This document shows positions 42,501 to 53,113 of a stretch of DNA of 64,000 bases, piece after piece (positions within the stretch are counted from its first letter, which is position 1; each line of letters starts with the position of its first letter). Origin of the DNA: Ramazzottius varieornatus. Its lineage: Eukaryota > Tardigrada > Eutardigrada > Parachela > Ramazzottiidae. Made by a program: the position numbers and the translations under genes. The notes under the pieces are model-generated. The model worked only from the letters and a program-made list of their open reading frames with translations. It made no database searches and was not told where the DNA came from. The DNA is taken from the NCBI GenBank assembly GCA_001949185.1, contig BDGG01000012.1:286634-350633 (forward strand), written 5' to 3'.

Positions 42501-44790
42501 CACAACTGTTCAACATGTCTCACAGAACTCAAACTGAAGAATTCGCATACGAACTTGAACCGCGATAAAATTATTTATATGAATCTTTCGATTTTACGGT
42601 AAAAAACGGATGTTCATTGAACAGATTTTATGATTGTGTAGTATTCGAAATACAGAAGACTTTTCTTGTTGTCCACACATTCAGGCTACATTTTTGGTTA
42701 GTTTTGAATGAGGTTTATCTGGTGCAACGAGAGAAATAATTCCCGTAAATTTAAAATACACGAAAGGTTGCGATCTTCATAAACTGCGACTGGGAAAAAA
42801 TCGTTTCCACAATCTCGACGAGCTCGCTCTCGAAACTGTTTTGCCGAAGAACGGTTACGGGGAGATCTAGCCAGAGCACTGACCTACCACTTCTGAAGAA
42901 AAATTTCCGTATTTCTATATGGCTGTCGCGCTCCAAAACTTCCCCTGTTTCACAATTAATTTATCATAAAGGAAGTGTACCGCACAACTGGCCAAGTCAA
43001 TTACTCAACACGCATGTATTATGAAAGGTAAAACAGTTGTCCTCAAATACGAAATGATTTTTCATGCTAAATGAAGCTGCGGGAAGATGACAAGATTTTT
43101 TTTCTGACAATGGATACGGTAGAATCTCGTTCTGCCGCTCTTTCAGACAAGACCACGATCGGATACTTTCTCTTTCTGGGGCGATCTTCATCACTTCTGG
43201 GAAGTCTTTCTGGCTGAAAGGTACCGAGGGAAATGTTCTACGACGTCAAAATGTAATGGGATAGACCAGTAGGGAGTGATAAAGTTTCGAAGACATGGTG
43301 GCAACTTTGCGTGGCCGCACTGTATTTTGGCGAACCTCGTTGCTCATCATGTTAAATTTTGTACTGTATGATCAATGGCACTAACCGTATCATCCTTAGG
43401 TTTCATTGCTGTCTTGGTTTGTCTCTGCATCTTCATCTCCGTGTTCATCCACATCCATTATTACATCTACCGAGAGCGTTACCTCACGCTCCGTGATGAT
43501 TTTGTCAAGTACGTGATTGACAAAATCTTTCTGCAAACAAATCATTTCTAAAACAACTTAGTTTAATGACGACGAATTAGTGCAACTTCCGTACAAATAC
43601 CACTTGTATGGAAAAAGACCGTACTTCATCTTTGTAGCTGTCACCTTCGGAACCTCATTAGCGACCCAGAGGACAATATCATCTGCTTGGGCGAGATGAA
43701 TATGGACTTCGAGACCGTCGAACTCGGAGTCCATCTGGCGCTCCACTTCATAGCCGGCATTGTGTTCAGCTCGTGGGTTTGGAGGCAGAACCACCTTAAA
43801 TTGTGGGTGAAAACGATAAAACGGTGAGTGCACACTTTCATCGAAGACATACCTTGTCGCACTCACCTGATCGACTGCCTTTGCAGAACAATGAAGCAAG
43901 CCCGGTCCGCCATGCAAAAAATGTCGACCGCTTCCTTTTCCCAAGAGTTCTCCGAGACCGCACCGCCACATCTCGCTTCCGCACCTGTTGCGGACGGTGT
44001 GGTCAACTCGTCTTTCGAGCCAGATACTCCCGTAGCCGAAGTCCACCCGCGTCCCACCTTCACCGTCTCCGCCTACAACTCCTCAGAGTCCCTTTACGAC
44101 CTAGCTCCAGCTCCGCAGACCCCAGTCTACTCTCGTTCCCAGTCCGCCACACCTTCCTTCCATGACACCGACTCTGTAGTCAGCATCACAATGACGCCCG
44201 TTGTCGAAGAAGAAGTCGAGGACCGCTTGTCCAACTGGCAAGACCGAGCTCGACAGTTACGACAAGAACAACGGAAGGTTTCCTCAATGGCCAACTTCAA
44301 CAGCCGAAAGATCTCATCATCGGACCTACCTGCCATGCCTCAACGCGTAAGATCGACGGACTACCTACGTAGCATCTCCATGCATGATGGATTGATGAAT
44401 ATGGGAGAAGCACAAAGTACGCTGAAGACAAGGAAGCAACGAAGACAAGGAAGAGTAGAGTTCTTCAAGCAGGGACGACCAAGCTCCATGGTTTCACCTG
44501 TAAGAAGCATCAGTCAGATTAGCGAAACCGGAAGTGGCGGAGATCAAGACGAACGACTACAGACGACACCTACTCAGACGAGTCTTCAAGTTCCTGGACC
44601 GAAGAAGAGTATCCTGAAGAATCGGTCACCGTCGCCAGCTCATCCGCCACACCCAAGTCCGGACGAAGGAATCGATGTGGAGAGGGTGGAGGCCTCACCG
44701 GAAGAAAACCTAACAAAAGCTGATCTTTCACAGAAACTCGGCTGTGTGCATACTCCAACTTTTACGGACAAATCGATCCATGAATCATGA
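39542..44790 (+). CDS. Smoothened-like Hedgehog receptor B
   Basis: Nine exons: 39542-40144, 40535-40753, 40872-41044, 41335-41569, 41888-42011, 42106-42207, 43400-43508, 43638-43823, 43887-44790. All phases agree and give 884 residues. A short hydrophobic start is followed by an Asn-rich linker, a cysteine-rich domain in one exon (about residues 77-200; CWNHVQPVAFAVGLQKCW), the Smoothened linker GFCGLQCENAF, seven membrane helices (WRNLKKYPDQCLLFINVCF at TM2, IDGNHISGICFIG before TM5, IVFSSWVWRQ at TM7) and a Ser/Arg-rich tail of 300 residues. The tail contains VEDRLSNWQDRARQLRQEQ followed by RKVS, the counterpart of a motif in gene A. Several introns match gene A, including the 109-nt exon at TM6. 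The start is uncertain: an upstream leader exon splicing at 39602 is possible. The donor after exon 1 (GTTCGT) is weak. Confidence 0.85.
40249..40297. repeat. Palindromic repeat P1 unit, intronic
   Basis: Arms GACTGGCGCACAC and GAGCGCCACTTG with core GCTAGTAACAATG lie in the first intron of Smoothened-like gene B (40145-40534). Confidence 0.75.
41098..41149. repeat. Palindromic repeat P2 unit, intronic
   Basis: Arms CGCCTGCGTAC and GTATGCAGGTG lie in the 41045-41334 intron of Smoothened-like gene B. Confidence 0.5.
41708..41759. repeat. Palindromic repeat P1 unit, intronic
   Basis: Arms CATGTGGCGCAC and GTGTGCCACTCG with core CCAGCCAGTAACAATG lie in the 41570-41887 intron of Smoothened-like gene B. 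The right flank ATTCATTCGCCAACGTCCC is the extended arm. Confidence 0.75.
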
Positions 44791-44854
44791 TACTAATACA
44801 GTGAAAATATTAGTACTAAAGAAACCGTATCATGCGATACATCCTTATAACACA

Positions 44855-44860
44855 AATAAA
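44855..44860 (+). terminator. Polyadenylation signal of Smoothened-like gene B
   Basis: AATAAA lies 65 bp after the stop codon on the coding strand. Confidence 0.65.
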
Positions 44861-44885
44861 AGCAGTACAAGTAAACTCGCAATAA

Positions 44886-44891
44886 TTTATT
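44886..44891 (-). terminator. Polyadenylation signal of the small membrane-protein gene
   Basis: AATAAA on the minus strand (TTTATT on plus) lies about 165 bp downstream of the stop at 45057. It supports a minus-strand transcript ending tail to tail with Smoothened-like gene B. Confidence 0.45.
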
Positions 44892-45056
44892 AGGGCAAAA
44901 CCTCATCTAAACCCAACCCCAAGCCTAAATCCCGGCCCCAGGGTTTTAAATGTGACCAGTTCTGTCGAGTGGCTTTGTCTCGCAATAAAATATATTTTAC
45001 GGTGTCATTTTCACTTTTCACTGCAAGCGAAACACTTTTGTAGTCCAGGTATCGGT

Positions 45057-45347
45057 TTAAAGTACGGCTAAAATAATTGTAGCCGAGAGAAGAAATAGCA
45101 AGCCGAAAATGATGTAGAGCATTGTAAGGTAGCACCTCTCGCTACAACACTCGGCCACGAGACCTTGCGCAAGCATCGTCTCGTTGCCGGTGGTGTTAGC
45201 AGGGCAAACCTGGTTGCCGATACCCTCAGCGGACACCGCCCACACCGACATCAACCCTATGAGGAAGACGACAACTTTCTGGCTAGTGACCTCGTAAATC
45301 CTGTCGGCCACGGTGCTGTACGAGGAGCGAGGCCCTACTTTGGCCAT
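45057..45347 (-). CDS. Possible small two-helix membrane protein
   Basis: A minus-strand frame of 96 residues starts at 45347 just inside a possible exon whose acceptor (CACCTGCAG) lies at about 45370. The frame is open up to 45458, so a longer start is possible. It has a signal-anchor-like helix (KVVVFLIGLMSVWAVSA), a short loop with Cys and two N-glycosylation sequons (NTTGNET), a Cys cluster AECCSERCY and a second helix (LYIIFGLLFLLSATIILAVL) ending at the stop. The hydrophobic pattern, sequons and nearby AATAAA suggest a real gene. I recognise no family, and codon evidence is weak for such a short frame. Confidence 0.4.
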   Translation of the reverse strand: MAKVGPRSSYSTVADRIYEVTSQKVVVFLIGLMSVWAVSAEGIGNQVCPANTTGNETMLAQGLVAECCSERCYLTMLYIIFGLLFLLSATIILAVL

Positions 45348-46352
45348 GAGAATACTTTGTCCAGTCAAGTCCTGCAGGTGGCAATGTTGGCTTCCTGGCT
45401 GGGTTGAAATCAGCTGATCACGTTTACCGCCATAAGGCGACCGATGAAGAGTGGACAAAGTTTTAGCCCTTCTGATTTTCCGTAGAAATCAAGGTAGAAG
45501 TCAATGTGCACCTACCGCATGAGCACCTTGTTTCTTTTTTGGAAGTCACACATGACTCATTAAGCGATGTTGCGATAGATTATCTTCCCAAGCGGCGCAC
45601 TGCGCTTCACATCGCTATATCTTCCTGAAGCGTGGACAGATTTCGCTAATTTCACCCTCGAAACGTAGCTGAAACTTTATTCATGATTTTCAGTTCCATC
45701 CATGGAAGAGATAACTACCTTCCACAGGCGCTTTCACCCACACAACCGCTTTCGGTTTGACAGTTACACTTCCGATGACGTCATGCGCCACCGGAAGACG
45801 AGACGCCAGGTGGTTAACCCAGCTTAACTTTCCTCTACGTCATACCTTTCCTTCCGTTGGCTCTCAGAATCAAGAAGTAGTTCCGCAAAGAATTCCGCAA
45901 AGATCAGTAAGAGGCAAGAGAGATCATGCAACATTGAGCAGAAAAGAAGGGCAGCCTTCATTGGTAGTTCACAGTTAAACGAATTTCGTAAAGCAAAGCG
46001 TTTTCGCGTGGAAGTGAACAAAGTTTTAGCCGTTCCGATTTTGGAGGAGAAAGGTAGTGTTACGTCATCATCAGCCTTGGGCACGTCTGGAAATGCGTGT
46101 TCCTGCTCGGTCGGGCGCATATGTGTTTACATGGCCCAGCTTGTTGTGCCCTCTGCAGAGAGCGTGTTCCCTCATACCAAATGAATTCTCGAACGACTTT
46201 CATTCTGGAATTTCTCCCGTCCTGATCTTCCACTTATTCTCACTTTTGAGTGGACAGAAATGAAGCTAAGTGTTCGAAGATTCTTGCGAATAATTTTGGG
46301 ATTTCGATAGCGGAAGGTTAGTGAGAAATCGCCAGCATGGGTTCGCCGAAGG

Positions 46353-46907
46353 ATGACTGAGGCAGACTGCCTGTTTCCCTTGTGTACTCGTACAATGGTT
46401 TGCGCGCGAGTTAGACTGGCCTGGCGACAGATACTCGCTTCAATGGATCGCAAATCGGAGAAGCGTCTATCGTTGGCGGAATACATCAGCGGCACAAGTT
46501 CCTTGATCGATAAAGCTGATTCATATCTGGAACACGTTTACCCGATATACATTTATCGTTTCGAACAAAGTCTCCTCTGCGACGACCACACGCTCACTGT
46601 TGGCATTCTACGAGGACGTTTAACACCTAGAGCACTGCGCGATTTCGTGCTTTCAGAATACGATGCGGGAAAGTCACTTTCGCCTTGTTTTAACTGGTTA
46701 AAAATAGGGGGCGGTGCCAAATCCGACCAATCAGCACCTCATCGATTGGGCAAAATTTTGGAATATGATGTAGAGGGCGCCACCTGCCAACTCAAAACGA
46801 CCAGGCTTCAAGGTTTTTTTAATGACCGCTGGGCAGATCTTTCCACGAATCTGAAACTGTCGCAAGATACTAAAATGTTTGGGCTCGCGCAACAATCATC
46901 TTGGTGA
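46353..46907 (+). CDS. Unrecognised open reading frame, 184 codons
   Basis: A single open frame with mixed hydrophilic composition and no low-complexity bias (for example ILRGRLTPRALRDFVLSEYD). No motif, signal peptide or membrane helix was recognised, and no convincing exon flanks it. It may be chance or a fragment of an unknown gene. It is listed only because it is the longest plus-strand frame in this 2.7-kb gene-poor stretch. Confidence 0.2.
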   Translation: MTEADCLFPLCTRTMVCARVRLAWRQILASMDRKSEKRLSLAEYISGTSSLIDKADSYLEHVYPIYIYRFEQSLLCDDHTLTVGILRGRLTPRALRDFVLSEYDAGKSLSPCFNWLKIGGGAKSDQSAPHRLGKILEYDVEGATCQLKTTRLQGFFNDRWADLSTNLKLSQDTKMFGLAQQSSW

Positions 46908-48160
46908 CTCTGGACCAACTGAGAGCCTGGCTGGAAAGTAATTTGCTGGCTACGCCGAAATCCCGTTAAGAAAGGAAAAAAATTCCACACAAGTTTGCAG
47001 AGCCAGTGTCCAGTAGGCGCTAGTTTTTAGTTTGAAGAAGGGTTGATTGTCCGGGCAAACGGAAAAAAACGGGGAGCAAAAGGTAAACTGGAAACTCACT
47101 CAAGGTGTTAATGGAGGTTCCAAGTTCTAATCAGTTTCACTGCTTTCGCAATGCTTTTCAAAGTGTACATACTACGTCGACGAGTAACTTTTCATATCTA
47201 AGTATTCCCTGTGATGAGAATGGCAGACATAAATATAAGGACGATGTGGAAGACGCGGACCTGGACTTTCGTCCCAAGTATGTCAGACTGATCAAACTTC
47301 GAAAGACAACGCTCAACAAGACAACTGAGACGCTTGACTCCAAAGCATCTTTTAACCGAATGCTCGGAATCTCAAACGTAACTTTGCTCTTTATGCAACA
47401 CATCGATTCTTTGGTGAATGCGGGCCCGAATTTGTACCGTGGTCCGTGGTCAGTACACGGTACGTATTATATGGACAGAATGTTCGGCACTCTCAAGGTG
47501 GAACCTTATTAGACACCTTTTCCCTTACGATGCAGTGTGTAAGAAAACTTTTTGAGCTTCCGTCGAGTTCTTACGCGGGTTAAATCAGTTTGCTCAGTTC
47601 AGTTGTGTAGGAAATGCGGAAGCAAATGTGGGACGTCGGAACAATAAAGGGCCAGAGAACAGGCGTGTGTCGACAGCAAGTTCGAGGACACTTGGCTAGA
47701 TGCCACTGAAAAATGGAAAGTTGGCAAATCATCCGGGCCAAGAACGCTTAGGAGGCGGTCGCTGCCAACAGAAAATAGAAAGAAAGCGGGGGCAGAGCCT
47801 CCATCCGAGCTGCGTCTGTGTACCCAGCTGACTGCATATATTCACCTTTGATTGCTGGAACAGACCATAAGGCTGCGATACGTACTTACCAATGTCACTT
47901 ATTCAACCAAACCCATTAAACCGAAAATCGCTTAGACGTCTTGGCGCGCGCTGTAACCCACAACCGGACAACAGCTGATTTGTGCGAAAGCATTCAGTCT
48001 CATCGTAGTAGCCCAATCTGACGTCACATTCTGGCCCGTTCAGACTTCCAATTTTCCATTTTCTATTGGCATCCAGTCACTTGGTCCGAGGCGAGGGCCA
48101 GAGAGAACCGATCGTACTGTACAGTAAACGAGAAACCAGAAAGACGCAAAGGTAGTATTA

Positions 48161-49450
48161 CAGCCACTGGCAGCCAAGTGTTCACTTCTCATGAAAAAAG
48201 TTCTTACTTCCTTCAGACAACAGATAACCTCTTCATTTAACTTCTACATGACCACCGTGTCTGTCCAGCATCGTTTGGACACGACCTTGCCAAGAGGAAA
48301 GCGTACTCCGAATTTCAGCGATATCATAACTTTCACAGACTTTTTTGATAACGCTAATGAGGCCTTTTATGATGGTCGCCTTCCGCTCAGACAAAATTCT
48401 CTTGAGATTCCCGTTGATCCCGTAGTCCAAAGGGGCTAAGTCAGGGCTGTTCGCCATCCAAATCTCCTTCGGAATATACTTGACACGATGATCTTTGAGG
48501 TGCTGGATGGTCAGCTTGGCCGTGTGAGATGGAGCACTGTCCATGCGGAAGATGACATCTTTCGCCGAATTCCCGTAGAGCCTGGGAATGTCTTCATGGA
48601 TCATCTTCGAAAGGATTTCATCAATGAAGTACTGGGCTGTCACCTTGGCAGAGCCGTTTACGACGTAGGCGCGCGACATTCCGAACCAGCAGATTCCAAT
48701 GGCGATCATGACTTTCTTGGGCCACCGCTTGGTCGTCTTTTTCTTCCATTCTTCAGGAATTTCTGCCGATCCATCAGTCCAAAAGTGGTCTGTATCCACA
48801 TTGCAGTCATCAAGACTGATCCAAGTCTCGTCCATAGTGAAGATATGACGGACTTTGAATGGACCTAGATACGAGATAAAAAGCTTCCCCCGCTCATACC
48901 TCTGTTTCTTCTGGGCTTCCGTGAGGTCATGCAGTTTCCTCTTCTTGCGCACTTCCAATCCAAGATTCTGGTGGATCATCCGGCCTACACTGCGGATAGA
49001 TACTTGGAGCTTCTTAGCAATCTTCTGTAGCGAGTCAGGATTCTTTTTGACGACAGCTTTCTTGACTTTGTTGACATTGTCCTGGGTGCATGCAGAGGGA
49101 AGGTTTTGCGGAGGAAGACGTTTCGCCGGTTTGGTCCATCCATTTCTCTCCTTTTCTTTCTCCTGGCAAATCTTGAGCACTGTGCGACGACTCAGTGAAA
49201 ACCCTTGGCTGGCAAGACTCTCAGAAATTTTAGGGTAGGTGAAACCTTGATCGCGTAAAGCGATCACCAAGGAAGATGTTTCAAAAGAAGTTTTTGCAGG
49301 CATGTTGAAAGATTGTTCTTGGAAAAGTTGTTCAAACGATAATGGAAGGATCGTTTTTTGATTGATCAGCTGAGATGGTTGCGCAATAGGTACAGGGATT
49401 TTTGTTTTGAGTCGCGTTTTGTAAAGTGAACACTTGGCTGCCAGTGGCTG
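48161..49450. mobile_element. Full-length mariner-like element
   Basis: Perfect 27-bp terminal inverted repeats begin CAGCCACTGGCAGCCAAGTG at 48161-48187 and end with the exact complement at 49424-49450. They are flanked by TA on both sides (48159-48160, 49451-49452), the target duplication of Tc1/mariner elements. The 1,290-bp element encloses one uninterrupted transposase gene on the minus strand. Perfect ends and an open gene indicate a young insertion. Confidence 0.96.
48233..49303 (-). CDS. Mariner-like (DD37D) transposase, apparently intact
   Basis: 356 residues, the usual length for the family. The frame extends upstream past the element's end (49450), so the ATG at 49303 (MPAKTSFETSS), the first inside the inverted repeats that gives a normal-length protein, was chosen. 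An N-terminal paired-like helix-turn-helix region (residues 1-110; LRDQGFTYPKISESLASQGF) is followed by the catalytic domain with TMDETW, FRMDSAPSHTA and NSPDLAPLDYG. The spacing between the second and third aspartates is 37 residues, so it is a DD37D (maT-like) transposase. It cuts and pastes the element at TA sites. No stops or frameshifts are seen. Confidence 0.95.
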   Translation of the reverse strand: MPAKTSFETSSLVIALRDQGFTYPKISESLASQGFSLSRRTVLKICQEKEKERNGWTKPAKRLPPQNLPSACTQDNVNKVKKAVVKKNPDSLQKIAKKLQVSIRSVGRMIHQNLGLEVRKKRKLHDLTEAQKKQRYERGKLFISYLGPFKVRHIFTMDETWISLDDCNVDTDHFWTDGSAEIPEEWKKKTTKRWPKKVMIAIGICWFGMSRAYVVNGSAKVTAQYFIDEILSKMIHEDIPRLYGNSAKDVIFRMDSAPSHTAKLTIQHLKDHRVKYIPKEIWMANSPDLAPLDYGINGNLKRILSERKATIIKGLISVIKKVCESYDIAEIRSTLSSWQGRVQTMLDRHGGHVEVK

Positions 49451-49516
49451 TAGTCCTCCTCGCGACAGGCCATAAAACTCCGTTGATTGTGTTGATCTTG
49501 AAAGTGGATTACGAAG

Positions 49517-49566
49517 TTTCGCTTTCAAGATAAGCAGCCCTCGAGTAGCTTATCTTGAAAGCGAAA
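49517..49566. repeat. Perfect 19-bp stem hairpin
   Basis: TTTCGCTTTCAAGATAAGC at 49517-49535 and its exact complement at 49548-49566 enclose a 12-nt loop. It lies 66 bp outside the mariner element and is not part of it. Confidence 0.8.
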
Positions 49567-49928
49567 ACGGATTATTCTCTGCACACTTGACTCAATTTCA
49601 AACTTTCACTTCTCCGCTGATTTCTGTCTGCAGTGCTTCGCGTTGCGACTTGCGAGATACCGTTTCACTTATGGACTTCTTGATACCTATTAGTGTCGGG
49701 GATATCTACAGACATAGACTAGCCAGAGAGAAAACCATGAATTTCAGCCTAGTCACGAGGCAAAGTTTGCCTACAAACCTACCCCACAACTCGCGCATTT
49801 CCGCTCCCGTTTCCGACTTTCAAAAGACCTCACTCACGACTAATTTCCGTTGATCAAGCAAACTCAAATTTCAAATCGACCGTCTGCGACATAAACAGCT
49901 CGTCGTGAGGAGGACTAATGTTTCACTC

Positions 49929-50230
49929 GGCATGTTCTAAAAGCTGGACTGGACGCAGTACGTGGACAATGTACGGAAGTCCGCTGGACTGCTGGATTGT
50001 ACAGCTATACTGGATACTGTCGCTGGACAGATTTACTGGACAAACATTTCCGCAGGAGTCTTATATTAGTATGCAAATTAAAGCTTCGAAATACCCTTAT
50101 TTCATATGGAAAGTAAGAAATATTTTCTTACTTTGGTGGGTTCCTGCGCACCTTCTAAAAATGTTTGTCCAGTAAATTTGTCCAGCGAAGTTGTCCAGTA
50201 CACCGTCCAGTCCAGCTTTTAGAACATGCC
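49929..50230. mobile_element. Non-autonomous inverted-repeat element, family F
   Basis: 302 bp with inverted ends GGCATGTTCTAAAAGCTGGA and its complement, followed by further symmetric TGGACA-rich blocks. Direct repeats TTTCACTC at 49921-49928 and 50232-50239 suggest an 8- or 9-bp target duplication. No coding capacity. Confidence 0.85.
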
Positions 50231-50239
50231 ATTTCACTC

Positions 50240-51581
50240 TGGCAAAGCCAAGGACCACTGTGCGTAATTTTGGGGGCGGGCGCACTCGTCCTGTGTAGAC
50301 CTTATTCTGGGCCCGCTGTTTTGTGAAGCTGGTCTTCCTGGCGTTACATTTCGCCGACACCCTGTTTGTGCAGCTGAACATGCATACAGCTCAAATAAGA
50401 CTCCACCGTACTGTCGAGTTATATACATGGCCGACCGGCGCCTCGAGATATTGAAAAAACCGCTTGTTATACAGTAGCACTTCAAAATTGGCATGGTACT
50501 CACAGCGGGGCGACAATACAAGAGAAGCGCGGACGCTGCGAAGGACAACTTTCACAAGTACAGCCCGAACGGGCCAGGTGACTACCACCTATAAAATTAG
50601 AGTGTTCTCGACCACCTTCCCGGTCAACTTTGAAACCAGTTTCTAGTGATTTGACAGCCATTTTGCTACCACAAAAACAATCATCGGCCAGAAGTATGTT
50701 CACAAGAAGTCAGAATCGAAAGGAAACCAGGGAAGGTTCAGAGACGAAATTGCACCCAACTTTTGCAGCTTTTGGGATCTTTTCCCAAATTCCTTTTTTC
50801 AGTTCTGCCTCGAGATCCTGCGCTAGTTTTGCTAAAAACAACTAGAGCAGGGACCCGGCTGTAGTCAAAAGCACGAATCCACCGTTCACGGCAAGAGCAA
50901 CAATCTTTGCGGCGGAAGAGGAATTCCCGGCAAACGGACATATTTGAAGGTTTTAATTCTTTTGCCAAGTTTGTTCAGCGTTACTGGGATATTTTCTGGT
51001 TTAGAATGATAGCTAAATAGTTGCACGTGCGTGCGTTGAGATTGAATTGGAAACTGCTAATCGAGTATAGATTCTTAGAGCTATGGTTTTTTTCGGACAA
51101 AATACCTTCCCCACCGGAAGTCATACTGATTAACTTTGCCAAACTGTTTCTCTCCCGATGCGAATGTGCTATATTTTAATGGGAAACACCTTAAAAAATT
51201 GTGCGAAAAGTGCGAAGGACGGGACGAAAAGAACGTACACTTATTTGTTTTGCAGCGCTTTGCGTTAGGTAGTAGTCACTTGGCCTGTCCGGGCTGTACT
51301 TTTCCAATTTTTCGCCTTCCCGAGCGCACTACACTCTCCTTTTCACCATCCTGTTATCTATTCGGCATTCTTTGTCGAATGGTAGGTCTAGATTGTGGTT
51401 CGGAAGAGGGACTGAATTTAAAAAGAATTATGCAAATGTCAAATCTCGCAGGTAGGACTGTACTATGCACTGCCTTACACAGCACACACACACGTCGCAC
51501 ACACTGAAAAAGAGTTATGCTTATTTCGAATGGAGTTCGGGCCAGTCTAGCAAAATTATAAGCTCAAGCCAAGGTATCAGT
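50240..51581. other. No recognised gene
   Basis: No supported coding exon was seen. It includes the 3' flank of the minus-strand ABT1/ESF2 gene and a short CA-rich tract near 51478-51503. Confidence 0.4.
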
Positions 51582-52728
51582 TTATGTTTTGGGAGGAAAG
51601 AGTTTTGCCAGGATAGCAGACGATAGACCACTGCCCGAATGTCTACCAGTACCAGCCAAACGTTTCGTTGCCTTCTTCGCCTTAGCTTTGGTATATTCTT
51701 CATCAGTCAGTCTCTGACTTACTTCGAACGTCTTTAGCGGAGCGAACGGTTTACCTTCCTCGGCCTTCCTCGCCTGCATTTTGTCGAGGATCTTACTCTT
51801 TTCGACATTCTTGTTGAAAAAGTTGGACTGTCTCTTGGCTTGGGCGATCTCTTGCCTTATCCGATGCTGCCTTGTCATCTTCTCGTGCGCGAGTCGTTCC
51901 GTTAAATGATTCCATTTGAATCTCAAAATGGAAAAACAAACTTGAGCTATGATTTTGATTATGATTTATGATACGAGCAGCACTTACCTGTGTAAATACT
52001 TGATGTTCCATAGCGATCCATGATAGGGTGTGCGACGCTTCCCTCCGACTTCCTTGTTGTTCAAAGACTCAGCTACTTGTTTCGCTGTCCTCTTACTGAC
52101 GAACTCTACCCAGCCCTCCAAATACTTCCTGTTGTGTTTAATCGAGTCGTTATTTTTCCTCCTGCTCTGGACAGCGCCTGCGAAAACAAATGAATACAAA
52201 TGGGATGCCGCCAGACGAAACATACAAGATCGTTTTCCCAAGTAGCGCACGCTTCCGACCTATAACAATGACATCGAGCGCTAGAATCTAGTCGACATTG
52301 TCTTTCAAGTTCACTAATGACTTTCTTCGTCAAAGATTTTAGAAATATTTCAAAATACCTTTCAAATCTGGTTCCAGATAAAGCCGTCCAATTTTTCCAT
52401 ATTCGCTCATGATTTCTCTTAGTTTGGCGACATTCATGCCAGGAGGAATGGTACTCAGGTAAACCACACCGCTTTTCTTAACACGGGATTCGACGTTTAG
52501 TGCTGCGTCTCGCAACTTGTTCTTCCGGCTCGCAGAGATCAGCGCTGAATCGTCGTCTGAATCTCCTTCGCCTTCCGACAAGTAATCGTACTCATCAGCA
52601 CCGTCTTCATCCTCTTCACTTCCTCCTTCTTGGGTATTATCTTCGCTGGCTCCACTGCCGTCTTCGTCGTCGGGTACCAAACTTGATGATTCTGTGTCAG
52701 TCTCGCCTTTTTGATGTTCCGCATCCAT
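51582..52728 (-). CDS. ABT1: ABT1/ESF2-like ribosome biogenesis factor
   Basis: Three minus-strand exons in coding order: 52728-52359, 52177-51988, 51921-51582. The total is 900 nt, or 299 residues. ABT1 (yeast Esf2) is a nucleolar RRM protein that acts in early 18S rRNA processing and with the helicase Dbp8. An acidic N-terminus (about residues 10-70, many Asp/Glu/Ser) precedes an RRM-like domain starting VVYLSTIPPGMNVAKLREIM, with EGWVEFVSKRTAKQVAESLN and the family signature LWNIKYLHRFKWNHLTERLA. The Lys/Arg-rich C-terminal region (RIRQEIAQAKRQSNFF) also matches ABT1. The start at 52728 (MDAEHQKGE) was chosen over an upstream in-frame ATG at 52764 without strong evidence; a leader exon is possible. 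Confidence 0.9.
52238..52286. repeat. Palindromic repeat P1 unit, intronic
   Basis: Arms CCAAGTAGCGCACGC and GAGCGCTAGAAT with core CCTATAACAATGAC lie in the first ABT1 intron (52178-52358). The right arm is diverged. Confidence 0.65.
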
Positions 52729-53113
52729 ATCGGATTCTCTGTCACGTCCTGCAAGAACCAGCATTTATCACGAGCAAAAAGCAGTTCCGTATTACTCTCT
52801 GGCTCAGCTAAAAACGACACAGCAGCCTACCATCCATCTCCGTATGCACCGTAAGCGTAAGTAACCCACAAAATTGATCCGCTCTGCAGGTTCTTCCTGA
52901 CTCGTTTCTCAGATTTTCGGCAGAGGTCAAAGGAGGGCTGAATGAGCTACTCGTACCGAAACGGGAAGAAGACGTATGAACAGAGGAACATCAAAGATCA
53001 TACAGTACTCAAAGTCAAAGACAACTGAGGAATCTCGTGGTCAATCAAGATGGAAACGCAAATCAACCGTGACCTGTGAGCCATTCGCAATTACTTACGT
53101 AAGCGGACCAGGT

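Noticed and set aside
45587-45615. CCCAAGCGGCGCACTGCG as a P1 unit
   Set aside because: The left arm is good, but no right arm or core follows at the expected distance; at best a decayed half.
47105-47512. Plus-strand open frame of 135 codons
   Set aside because: No recognisable motif, splice context or hydrophobic pattern; it could well be chance.
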